Assembly (NCBI GenBank): GCA_964467585.1
Contig: CAYXRF010000004.1
Coordinates: 1 to 64,000, forward strand
Direction: 5' to 3'
Length of the DNA: 64,000 nt
Source: CALVLD01 sp964467585
Lineage (GTDB): Bacteria; Bacillota; Clostridia; Christensenellales; CAG-138
The stretch's first letter is position 1, and each line of letters begins with the position of its first letter. Below are positions 1 through 7,686 of this stretch, piece after piece. The notes below the pieces were generated by a model. That model did no database searches. It was not told the DNA's origin and saw only the letters and a program-made list of their open reading frames with translations. Made by a program: the position numbers and the translations under genes.

Positions 1-28
1 GGCTCAATTAAGCGAAGCGCCTTGAGCC

Positions 29-253
29 TTGTTAGGTAACAGGTATGGGAGGATATGCGGCATTTTTGTGGCTCTGGGGCGGCTTGTCGGCGCGATAGAT
101 TTCACATATTACCCTTTGATAAGGGCGACGTGGATGGGGACAATGTCGCTTTTAGTCTATCTCGCCTATTTTGCGCTGTGCCTTACGCCGACGGTGACAG
201 ACATTGCGGCCGAACTGCACAGAAAAGCGATAATTAAGAAGGTTGCTGTATGA
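29..253 (+). CDS. C-terminal fragment of an EcfT-like ECF transporter transmembrane protein
   Basis: The readable 74 residues end in a hydrophobic segment (LLVYLAYFALCL) followed by a short charged tail, and a Tyr-Tyr-Pro motif (DFTYYPLIR) resembles the C-terminal part of EcfT permeases, which couple ECF ATPases to a substrate-binding S component. The stop codon overlaps the ATG of the next gene (ATGA at 250-253), so the two are almost certainly co-translated. That next gene encodes the matching ATPases and S component, which supports the assignment. All three forward frames have a stop within the first 39 bases (frame 1 at 37-39, frame 2 at 23-25, frame 3 at 9-11), so the permease either continues upstream in another frame after a frameshift or is an eroded remnant. 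The family call is an inference from context and a short match. Confidence 0.5.
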   Translation: MLGNRYGRICGIFVALGRLVGAIDFTYYPLIRATWMGTMSLLVYLAYFALCLTPTVTDIAAELHRKAIIKKVAV

Positions 254-3210
254 AGCGGGACGATGACAACCGCATACTCGATATAAGGGAGCTTACGTTC
301 AGCTATCCAGAAAGCGAAGCTCCCGCGCTGCGTGGCGTCAGCCTTTCGGTTCAGATGGGTGAATTTGTCACGCTTTGCGGCGTTTCGGGCGGGGGCAAGA
401 CGACCCTTTTAAGGCATATAAAGCCCGTACTCGCTCCCTATGGCGCGCTTAAGGGGAGCATTTACTATTTCGGGAAGCCCATAAACGAGCTTTCGCCGCG
501 CGCACAGGCGGCGGAGATAGGCTTTGTGCGGCAGTCGCCCGAAGAACAGATAGTAACGGATAAGGTTTGGCACGAGCTGGCCTTTGGGCTGGAAAGCCTT
601 GGAATGGGCACAAAGGAAATACGCCTGCGCATTGCGGAAATGGCCTCCTTTTTTGGTATTGAGAGCTGGTTTCACAGGGAGGTTCGGCAGCTTTCCGGGG
701 GGCAGAAGCAGCTTTTGAACCTTGCCGCGATAATGACCATGCAGCCGAGGCTGCTTATGCTGGACGAACCGACGAGCCAGCTTGACCCCATCGCGGCGAC
801 CGAATTTCTTTCCACAGTGTCAAGGCTGAACAGGGAGCTTGGCGTAACCGTGCTTCTTGCGGAGCACAGGCTGGAGGAGGCGCTTCCGCTGTCCGACAGA
901 GCGATAGTTATGGAAAACGGCAGCATAATAAGCGACGGCACGCCCAACGAAACGGGGGAGAGGCTCCTTTCCTCTCACAACGATATGTTCTTCGCAATGC
1001 CCTCCGCCATGCGCATTTGGGCGGGAGTGGCGGACGCGCCGCCCTGTCCTGTCACCGTGCGTGAAGGAAGGCGCTGGCTGTCGTCATATGCGAAAAATCA
1101 CACACTTAACGCCTGCGCAGGCGAAACGGAGCCAAGGCTAACAGCCAAAGGCGGAGAAGAAAAAGCCTGCAACAGCCAGACCCCGCTGAGCCAAACTCCG
1201 CCGAGCCAAACATCCTCAATTCCCAAGCGCCAAGGGGAAAAGGCGCTGGAGCTTGAAGACGTTTGGTTCAGATATGGCAAAAACGCTCCGGACGTGCTGC
1301 GCGGGCTTTCCCTTTCTGTGGAAAAGGGTGAGCTTTTCGCGCTTATGGGAGGGAACGGCGTCGGCAAAACGACAGCCCTTGCCGTTATCGCGGGGCTGGA
1401 AAAACCCTATCGCGGCAGCGTTCGCGCAGGGGGCAGAATAGGTTGCCTGCCACAGAATCCTCAAATGCTGTTCGTGAAAAATACGGTCGAGGACGATCTA
1501 AAAGAGATCTTTTCGGGGACGCGCCTGACCGAAGCCGAAAGAAGCGTACGGCTGTCATCGGCGGTGGAGCTTTGCCGCCTGAAGGAGCTGCTGAAAAGGC
1601 ATCCATACGACCTTTCCGGCGGGGAGCAGCAGCGGGCGGCGCTTGCGAGGGTGCTTCTTACGGAGCCGGAAATACTCCTGCTTGACGAGCCGACAAAGGG
1701 AGTCGACGCGGGATTTAAGCTTGAATTGGCACGGATGCTTAAAAAACTGACGAGCGACGGCGTTACCGTACTGATGGTAAGTCACGACGTCGAGTTCTGC
1801 GCGGGCTGCGCCGAGAAATGCGCCCTGATGTTCGACGGTGGCATTGTAACAGTCACCCCGCCCGCCGTTTTCTTTACGGGAAACAGCTTTTACACCACCG
1901 CAGCAAACCGTATCGCAAGGGATCTGCTCCCAAACGCGGTGACGGTCGAGGACGTTATAATTTCCTGCGTCGGTGCGCATGGAGGGGAGCGCGAAGAAAA
2001 TTACGAATCCTCAAACAGCGGCAAAGCGAACGCAGACGAAGCTAATAACGCTGACGACAACGACAATAACGACAGTGATAACAACGATAATAACGATATA
2101 ATCGACACAAACGATAATTCAGTTCCGCCTAATAACGGCGGCGTGAACAGCAGGGACGGCGAGAAGGTCAAAGAGAAAGCGCCAAAGCCTAAAGGCGGCG
2201 GAAAGGTGCGGCTTCCCCTGTGGAGGCTGATAATTGCTGTTGCGGCGGGCTTGACGGCTGTGGCGGCGACAGCGTTCGCTCTTAATATGGCAGACGTTTC
2301 CGCGCTGCTTTCCGGCGGCGAGCTTGATAATTCCTTTACCCAATACCTTGTGGTATACGGTACGCTGACCGCCGCGCTTGTCGCCTTGGCCATGGCAGTA
2401 TATCGCTCCCCAAAAAGCAAAGGGGAGAATCTGCCGGATAATCCGCAGGAAGACCATCCGAGCGCGGATTACATACGCAAAAGGCGAAAGCTTCCAAAAA
2501 GAACCATCGCGGCGGCGATAAGCATACTGATACTCATCCCCCTTACGATATTCGCGGGGATGTACCTTTTTGAGGATCGGAAATACTACATAACCTCCCT
2601 GATAGTGCTTCTGGAGGCGATAATGCCCTTCCTGCTTCTATTCGAGGGGCGTAAGCCAAAGGCGCGGGAGCTTGTGCTGATAGCCTGCCTGTGCGCTCTT
2701 GGCGTGGCTGGACGCGCGGCGTTCTTCATGCTGCCGAATTTCAAGCCGGTTCTCGCGCTGGTTATAATTGCGGGCGTCGCCTTTGGGGGGGAGACGGGTT
2801 TTTTGGTTGGCGCAATGACGATGCTGGCCTCTAATGTGCTTTTCGGTCAGGGACCTTGGACGCCATGGCAGATGTTTGCTATGGGTATTACGGGCTTTCT
2901 TGCGGGCGTGCTTTTTGAAAGGAGCGCTGCGGAGCGCAAAGAGAGAGGGAGAGGGCTTCGTTCGCGCGTTACGCTCTGCGCTTTCGGCGCGCTTTGCGCC
3001 ATTATCATATATGGCGGTATAATGAATTTTGCATCCGCCGTTATGTGGCAGGATTCGATAAACCTTAGCATTCTCCTTACCTATTACGTTTCAGGGCTGC
3101 CCGTTGACGCCATACACGCCGTTTCAACTGCGGTATTCCTTTGGTTCCTTGCCCCGCCAATGCTTGAAAAGCTTGAAAGAGTAAAGAAAAAATACGGTCT
3201 GAACGCATAG
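250..3210 (+). CDS. ECF transporter: two fused EcfA-type ATPases plus S component
   Basis: This 986-residue protein joins three ECF-transporter parts. ATPase 1 (about residues 8-230) has Walker A GVSGGGKTT at 44-52, signature LSGGQ at 148-152 and Walker B LLMLDEP at 168-174. ATPase 2 (about 335-550) has Walker A GGNGVGKTT near 367, signature LSGGEQQ near 454 and Walker B ILLLDEP near 474. A low-complexity Asn/Asp linker (about 595-650) follows, then several membrane helices. From about 745 to the end lies a vitamin-type S component with the stretch PNFKPVLALVII and a GQGPWTPWQMFA motif. In most Firmicutes, EcfA, EcfA' and S proteins are separate polypeptides. The substrate cannot be read from the sequence; this S-component type is usually linked to vitamins such as cobalamin. 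Translation is coupled to the upstream EcfT-like fragment. Confidence 0.85.
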   Translation: MKRDDDNRILDIRELTFSYPESEAPALRGVSLSVQMGEFVTLCGVSGGGKTTLLRHIKPVLAPYGALKGSIYYFGKPINELSPRAQAAEIGFVRQSPEEQIVTDKVWHELAFGLESLGMGTKEIRLRIAEMASFFGIESWFHREVRQLSGGQKQLLNLAAIMTMQPRLLMLDEPTSQLDPIAATEFLSTVSRLNRELGVTVLLAEHRLEEALPLSDRAIVMENGSIISDGTPNETGERLLSSHNDMFFAMPSAMRIWAGVADAPPCPVTVREGRRWLSSYAKNHTLNACAGETEPRLTAKGGEEKACNSQTPLSQTPPSQTSSIPKRQGEKALELEDVWFRYGKNAPDVLRGLSLSVEKGELFALMGGNGVGKTTALAVIAGLEKPYRGSVRAGGRIGCLPQNPQMLFVKNTVEDDLKEIFSGTRLTEAERSVRLSSAVELCRLKELLKRHPYDLSGGEQQRAALARVLLTEPEILLLDEPTKGVDAGFKLELARMLKKLTSDGVTVLMVSHDVEFCAGCAEKCALMFDGGIVTVTPPAVFFTGNSFYTTAANRIARDLLPNAVTVEDVIISCVGAHGGEREENYESSNSGKANADEANNADDNDNNDSDNNDNNDIIDTNDNSVPPNNGGVNSRDGEKVKEKAPKPKGGGKVRLPLWRLIIAVAAGLTAVAATAFALNMADVSALLSGGELDNSFTQYLVVYGTLTAALVALAMAVYRSPKSKGENLPDNPQEDHPSADYIRKRRKLPKRTIAAAISILILIPLTIFAGMYLFEDRKYYITSLIVLLEAIMPFLLLFEGRKPKARELVLIACLCALGVAGRAAFFMLPNFKPVLALVIIAGVAFGGETGFLVGAMTMLASNVLFGQGPWTPWQMFAMGITGFLAGVLFERSAAERKERGRGLRSRVTLCAFGALCAIIIYGGIMNFASAVMWQDSINLSILLTYYVSGLPVDAIHAVSTAVFLWFLAPPMLEKLERVKKKYGLNA

Positions 3211-3294
3211 CGCGCTTTGTGTGCCGAGACGAATGGGCAAAGAGAAAACTGCGAGCGCCGTCCGCTGCAAAAATTGACAAAAACATGAACGGTA

Positions 3295-3323
3295 TTGACA
3301 ATATATTCAAAATGTGCTAAAAC
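3295..3323 (+). promoter_or_regulatory. Sigma-A-type promoter of the ubiquitin-like gene
   Basis: TTGACA (3295-3300) is followed after 17 bases by TAAAAC (3318-3323) with an upstream TG (extended -10). A second TTGACA lies at 3274-3279. The start site would be near 3330. This places the TTG at 3295 inside the promoter, so it cannot be the start codon of the downstream gene. Confidence 0.6.
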
Positions 3324-3390
3324 GACGATATGGAGCAAGAGATACGCTCCGAAAAAGAAGAAGGAGAATAACCATAAAAAAAGACTCTTT

Positions 3391-3936
3391 ATGTTTGTTG
3401 CGATTACGCTGGCCGCATTGATGCTCCCCGTCGCCGCTTTCGCAATGCCGCTGTATATCGACATTACAGTAACGGGCGCGGAGGAGGCGCTTACGTTGGA
3501 CGTTGAAAGCTCCGACAGTATCTACTCCGTAAAGGAAAAAATTAGGGAAAGCACGGGCATTCCGGAGGATGAGCAGACCCTTTATTACGGGGACACACTG
3601 CTGGACGACGGAAGGACGATCGCCGACTACAACATTCAAAAGAACAGCACGCTGAGGCTGGAGGTCGCCGCTGTTGTCGTCGAGGGCGATCTTAATGGCG
3701 ATGGTCGTGTGAACGCCGCCGACGCAGCCGCTCTGCTGTATGCCGTAATGCACCCGCGCGGACTGACCGCGGAGGAAAAGACGCTTTACGATCGGAACGG
3801 CGACGGTAGGGTAAATTACCGCGACGCTATAGCATATCTTACATGGCTTGCCGAAACCGACGCCGATATGCTTGACTATTTCGATATGAACGGCAACGGA
3901 TTCATTGACTTTTTCGATATACTTATTCTGCTGTAA
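3391..3936 (+). CDS. Secreted ubiquitin-like domain protein with dockerin/EF-type repeats
   Basis: Counting from ATG 3391, residues 1-18 are the core of a signal peptide ending VAAFA. Residues about 20-93 are a ubiquitin fold: ESSDSIYSVKEKIRESTGIP and DDGRTIADYNIQKNSTLRL align without gaps to eukaryotic ubiquitin. I count 32 identities over 57 positions by eye. Lysines equivalent to ubiquitin K27, K29 and K63 are kept; the K48 position is Thr, and there is no C-terminal Gly-Gly. A type I dockerin-like pair follows (DLNGDGRVNAADA at 100-112; DRNGDGRVNYRDA at 134-146) plus a third loop DMNGNGFIDFFDI (165-177). The protein is probably exported and docked to a cohesin or cell surface. The start is uncertain: SD AAGGAG (3361-3366) points to a start at 3374 that would read ATG only if one G were present, so the in-frame charged residues KKRLF before ATG 3391 may belong to the real signal peptide. 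Confidence 0.8.
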   Translation: MFVAITLAALMLPVAAFAMPLYIDITVTGAEEALTLDVESSDSIYSVKEKIRESTGIPEDEQTLYYGDTLLDDGRTIADYNIQKNSTLRLEVAAVVVEGDLNGDGRVNAADAAALLYAVMHPRGLTAEEKTLYDRNGDGRVNYRDAIAYLTWLAETDADMLDYFDMNGNGFIDFFDILILL

Positions 3937-4020
3937 AGGCCGGATAAACCCTTAGCCAAAATCCGGCGCGGGGGAAGAATTAAGGAACGAAACGCTCCTT
4001 ACATCAACTGAATTAATGAC

Positions 4021-4055
4021 AAAGGGCCGCCCCGGTTGGGACGACCCTTTTATTA
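4021..4055. terminator. Bidirectional hairpin between convergent genes
   Basis: AAAGGGCCGCCCC and GGGACGACCCTTT form a 13-position stem with a GGTT loop, followed on the plus strand by TTATTATT. Two positions are C-A mismatches in plus RNA but G-U wobbles in minus RNA, so the hairpin may serve the minus-strand gene better. It lies between genes ending at 3936 (+) and 4110 (-). Confidence 0.6.
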
Positions 4056-4109
4056 TTGTCCGCCGTTATGCCAAGCGGACAGAAGGGAGGAATTGCTTTA
4101 TGACCTATT

Positions 4110-5318
4110 TCAACGATTCTTCCTGCGGCGGAGCAATGTGACGCCCGCGCTCGAGGCAATCGCCAGCACGCCGACGCCTATCAGGCTGACAGCGCCCGTC
4201 GAAGGCGGAGTGGGAGATGGTTCCTCCGTGGGAGAAGGCTCCTCCGTGGGAGCGGGAATCTCCGTGGGTGCGGGAATCTCTGTAGGAGCAGGGGCCTCCG
4301 TGGGGGAGGGAACCTCCGTGGGCTCGGGGGTTACTATAGGTTCGCCGCCGGGGAAATACGGTACGAACATACCCAGAATCTGCGCCCCGAATTCGGTAAT
4401 CTTGCCGCAATGCTTCAAAGCGCCGGTCTGAGTATTCACCATGTACAGATCCATCGGCTCAAGGCCGTAAATCGTGTTGAACTGCGCCCAGTAGAGCACG
4501 CCTGTGTTGTAGTCAAAGCACATGGATTGCTCCTGATAGCATTCGACGTCGGTTTGGACAATTACGGTAACCAAGCCCGTGGAAAGGTCAAGCCTTGCCA
4601 GCCTTGAACAGCCGTTGCCGCCCCAGGCAAGCCCCATTGCGCCAAGCATGACATATGCGTTGCCGTTAAGGTCAATGGCAAACGCATTGGCGATTATGTT
4701 GGCGCTTTCGGTCATTCCCGGAATGTCGCCATCGATAAGCAGACCGGAATCAAGATTTACGTCGCCCGTTTTCAAGTCGATAGTCCAAAGCCCCGTAAGA
4801 TCGTTAATTATGTACATCGTGCCGGTCGAGTAATCGTAGGACATTTCCGTGGGATAGAAGGATGAATCACCCGTAACGTTGCAGTCGCTGAATACGGGAG
4901 CTATCTCGCCCGCCATAAGCGATTCAACGTCAAGCCTGAAGAAACGCCCGTCCAGATCATAGCCGTAAAGCGTGTCGCCAACCTGCGCGGCGCAAAGCAC
5001 CATAGTGCTGTTTTCGTCCATGCGGCCCAGATAGGAAACATCCTCGGGATAAACGTCGTTAAACCTGCACCATGACAGGGCGCGGTTGAAGTAGCCGACG
5101 GTATCGTCAAGCATACGCGAATACATAAAGCCATAAATGTTTACAGCCGGCTGCGCCTCTGTTACTGTAACAGCGCACTCGGCGGTGTGCCCGCCGTCAA
5201 CCGTCGTGATAGTGACGGTCGTTTCGCCTTCGCTTATGCCGGTAACCATGCCGTTCTCGTCAACGGTTGCTATAGCCTCGTCAGCGGAGGAAGCCTGTTG
5301 CGGAGAAGCGGTCGCCAG
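4110..5318 (-). pseudogene. 5'-truncated Ig-like/PT-rich cell-wall surface protein
   Basis: The open frame runs from 5318 to 4110 with an in-frame stop (TAG) at 5319-5321 and its only ATG at 5249. The first residues (DEAIATVDENGMVTGISEGETTV) are the second half of a bacterial Ig-like (BIG2) domain. The first half, any upstream domains and the signal peptide are missing. A roughly 260-residue region follows that reads like repeating beta-propeller blades (YSTGTMYIINDLTGLWTIDL). Then come a Pro/Thr/Glu repeat (PTEAPAPTEIPAPTEI), PPSTGA, a hydrophobic helix and LRRRKNR, the layout of a sortase-type or membrane-anchored wall protein. The truncation point coincides with the start of the 31-bp repeat array. 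Expression and export from ATG 5249 look unlikely. No enzymatic motif was recognised. Confidence 0.65.
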
Positions 5319-5540
5319 CTAACCCTGTTGCGTATGAGCCTGTCGCCAACTAAGCCTGTTGCGCGTATGCCTGTCGCCAACTAAGGTTGTTGCGTGTGTG
5401 CAGGTAGCCAACTAAGCCTTTAGCTTGTGAGTGGAAAGGTCGCCAACTATGCTTCTTGACTGTGAACCGGTCGCCAACTAACCCTGTTGCGTGTGCTCAC
5501 GCCGCCAACCGCTCCGTCAACATGATAACGCTGCCAACCG
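5291..5540. repeat. Degenerate 31-bp periodic tandem repeat array
   Basis: The core GTCGCCAAC (variants GTCGCCAGC, GTAGCCAAC, GCCGCCAAC, GCTGCCAAC) begins at 5311, 5342, 5373, 5404, 5439, 5470, 5501 and 5530. The intervals are 31, 31, 31, 35, 31, 31 and 29. Each unit also carries a CCTGTTGCG-like segment ahead of about 10 variable bases, so GTTGCG and CGCCAAC form an imperfect inverted pair around a variable centre. The unit length is not a multiple of three and contains stops, so the array is not coding. It is too short-spaced for CRISPR. A 31-bp period is close to three helical turns, which fits phased protein-binding sites, but no function is shown. Confidence 0.75.
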
Positions 5541-5590
5541 TGCATGCGATTTTTGCGTCTCACCTGTCGCGTTCACACGCAAAGCGCATA

Positions 5591-5625
5591 TTGCCATTTC
5601 AATATCTTCATGCTATGATGTTCAA
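5591..5625 (+). promoter_or_regulatory. Promoter placing transcription start at the MFS start codon (leaderless)
   Basis: TTGCCA (5591-5596), a 17-base spacer and TATGAT (5614-5619) make a strong sigma-A promoter. The expected start of transcription, about 7 bases after the -10, falls on ATG 5626. No Shine-Dalgarno sequence precedes the ATG, which fits a leaderless mRNA. Confidence 0.6.
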
Positions 5626-6825
5626 ATGAAAAAGGGCTACACGTTTAATTTCTGTATATTGCAATGCTGCTACTGGATTTCCGTTTGCTTGGTTTATGCT
5701 TTTGCTGAACGGTTTTTATCCGCATACGGATTGACTAAAACACAGATCGGGCTGACAATGGCACTTGCAAACGTCGCGGCACTGCTTTTGCAGCCCGTCA
5801 TAGCGGGCGCTGTCGATCGTAAAAATGCTTTCACACTTCGCGTCGCGCTGTCCGGGGGTGCGGCCTTGGTGGTGCTGATTGCCATATTTGAGCTAAATCC
5901 TTCGAACCCAACTGCAATAACAGCAATTCTGTTCGGCGTTGTTTCAACTGTTACGCTGACCCTTCAGCCGCTTGCGAACGCTGTCGGATTTTACTATGTA
6001 AATCAACATAAAAAGCTTGATTTTACCGTTGGCAGAGGTGTGGCAAGCGGCGCGTATGCGCTTGCGGCTTTGGCGTATGGATATCTTTTTGACACGTTCG
6101 GCGCGCCGCATGTGCTGTGGCTTTATATGGCGGGGAACATTGGACTTTTTGTGATGGCGCTGACATTTGCTCCGCACAGGGAAGGAGCGTTGCAATCGCG
6201 GGAAAGCTCCGGCGGCATGATATCCGTTTTGCGCAAAAAGCCTTGGTTTGCGCTTTTCCTTTTGGGCAATATACTGCTGTTTATTCCGCATAATTTCACC
6301 TGCAACTACCTTTACAGCATTTCACAGGCAACGGGCGCACGCATGGAGGTTGCGTCCGCAATCATGGCGGCAAGCGAAATACCGATTATGATCCTCCTCT
6401 CCCAAATCATGAAGCGTATATCCGTCAACAAGCTGCTTTGCGCTTCGTCTGCGCTGTTTATACTCAAAATAATTGTTCTGACTTTGCCCGTTCTTTTTCC
6501 AATAGGAGGATGGCTTATATATGCGGGCGAGGCGCTTCAGATGTTCAGCTATGCGATATTCGTCCCCGTGTCGGCATTTTTTGCAAATGACTGCATGGAT
6601 GACGCCGATAAGGTAAAGGGGCAGATGCTGCTTACCGAGACGACCATCGCGGCGGGCGTCGTAAGTATGCTGCTGGGCGGCATTGCCATAGATACGCTGG
6701 GCATCCCAATATCAATGCTGATATGCCTGGGGCTGTTTGCCGCTGCGTCCGGAGTTATTATTTTCAGCGTGATACAGAATCAAAAACGGATAGACAAAGA
6801 CAATCGGGCGCAGGCAAGCGTTTGA
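5626..6825 (+). CDS. MFS transporter (12-helix permease)
   Basis: This 399-residue integral membrane protein has about twelve hydrophobic segments. It opens with MKKGYTFNFCILQCCYWISV and an AYGLTKTQIG loop between helices 1 and 2, typical of the MFS_1-like group that includes LacY-like and phenylpropionate-type permeases. A cytoplasmic loop between the halves is charged (APHREGALQSRES). The substrate cannot be deduced. The frame is open from 5491, but everything before 5626 overlaps the repeat array and promoter, so ATG 5626 is preferred; it sits about 7 bases downstream of a -10 box with no SD. It appears to be a single-gene unit. The next gene lies 171 bases downstream with its own SD. Confidence 0.8.
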   Translation: MKKGYTFNFCILQCCYWISVCLVYAFAERFLSAYGLTKTQIGLTMALANVAALLLQPVIAGAVDRKNAFTLRVALSGGAALVVLIAIFELNPSNPTAITAILFGVVSTVTLTLQPLANAVGFYYVNQHKKLDFTVGRGVASGAYALAALAYGYLFDTFGAPHVLWLYMAGNIGLFVMALTFAPHREGALQSRESSGGMISVLRKKPWFALFLLGNILLFIPHNFTCNYLYSISQATGARMEVASAIMAASEIPIMILLSQIMKRISVNKLLCASSALFILKIIVLTLPVLFPIGGWLIYAGEALQMFSYAIFVPVSAFFANDCMDDADKVKGQMLLTETTIAAGVVSMLLGGIAIDTLGIPISMLICLGLFAAASGVIIFSVIQNQKRIDKDNRAQASV

Positions 6826-6996
6826 TCACGGACGGTTTTTTACGCCGTTTGCCGCAGCCGTATAACGGCAGCAAGCTCAAATCACAATATATTATCCTGC
6901 GGATGTTTTTTTTGCGAAGATGAATCCCTGCTTTGCGTATTTAATGCGACTCAGAAACGAGCGAATAAATGCGCAAAGCGCAGGAGGATAAATATT

Positions 6997-7438
6997 ATGA
7001 ACAGCAAAAGTGAAAAGTCCACATTATTGGCGGTATTCCTTAAACTCTTGATATTCACGGTGGCAATCGCGGCGGTGGGCGCGGGCATCGGCTTCGGCTT
7101 TTATGAAATGAGCCAATCGCTGTGGATATTTATCATTGCTTATGTATTGGGCGCGTTGATTGCCGACCTGTCCGTTCCGGCAGAATATAGCTGGCTCAAA
7201 AAAACTCCGGAGCAAAAGAGGGAAAAAAGAGAGATACAGAGTGAACTTGACGCCCGGTACGGCTCCGATAGGGAGATATCCGATAGTGTTGACCAATACG
7301 GAGCCGGGATACGGCATCGCATTCAGACTGTTCAAGCTTATCGGAAAGCTTCTCAAGTGGTGCTTCATACTTGCCGGAAACGCCATAGCAATGCCCGTTA
7401 GGATAATCATCGCCCTTGTGCATTACTGCGCAGCATAA
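6997..7438 (+). pseudogene. Small membrane protein broken by a probable frameshift
   Basis: ATG 6997 follows a good SD (GGAGG) and starts MNSKSEKSTLLAVFLKLL, with two membrane helices up to about residue 60 and a charged segment (TPEQKREKREIQSELDARYG). This frame then runs to a stop at 7401 through a basic, low-plausibility tail. The +1 frame from about 7270 to 7438 instead reads LTNTEPGYGIAFRLFKLIGK, then hydrophobic residues (AGNAIAMPVRIIIALVHYC), with codon choice like the neighbouring genes. The likely original protein switches frame around 7260-7290, meaning one extra base in the DNA. The cause could be mutation or assembly error. I do not recognise the family. The protein would be a small inner-membrane protein with an amphipathic C-terminus. 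Confidence 0.5.
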
Positions 7439-7622
7439 AAACGTCAAGGTAATTCAAAACGGAACAATATAATGACGCACACGGGGATTTCAAAGGAAGT
7501 CCTCGTTTTGCGTTATGCGCGTGCAAGCTTAGCCTTGCGTTTGCTTGTGCGGCTTGCGGATGATGCGGGAGGACGTCTAAAAATGTAACAAATTATTTAC
7601 ACATTATATTGTAGGTCTTGTG

Positions 7623-7651
7623 TTGCCTATCGCTGCCATTTGGGTTATAAT
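7623..7651 (+). promoter_or_regulatory. Sigma-A-type promoter of the VanW-family gene
   Basis: TTGCCT (7623-7628), 17 bases, then TATAAT (7646-7651). The SD GGAGG (7673-7677) and TTG start (7687) follow closely. Confidence 0.65.
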
Positions 7652-7686
7652 GTATTCGTAGAGTATTGCGTCGGAGGACTTATAAT

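Noticed and set aside
3937..4109. Small plus-strand frame running antisense through the surface-protein C-terminus (4036-4431)
   Set aside because: Its repetitive Gly/Val/Ser translation mirrors the Pro/Thr repeats on the other strand and it has no domain or proper SD context.
5291..5540. CRISPR array
   Set aside because: Period is 31 bp in total with only about 10 variable bases between cores, cores are degenerate, and no cas genes are nearby.
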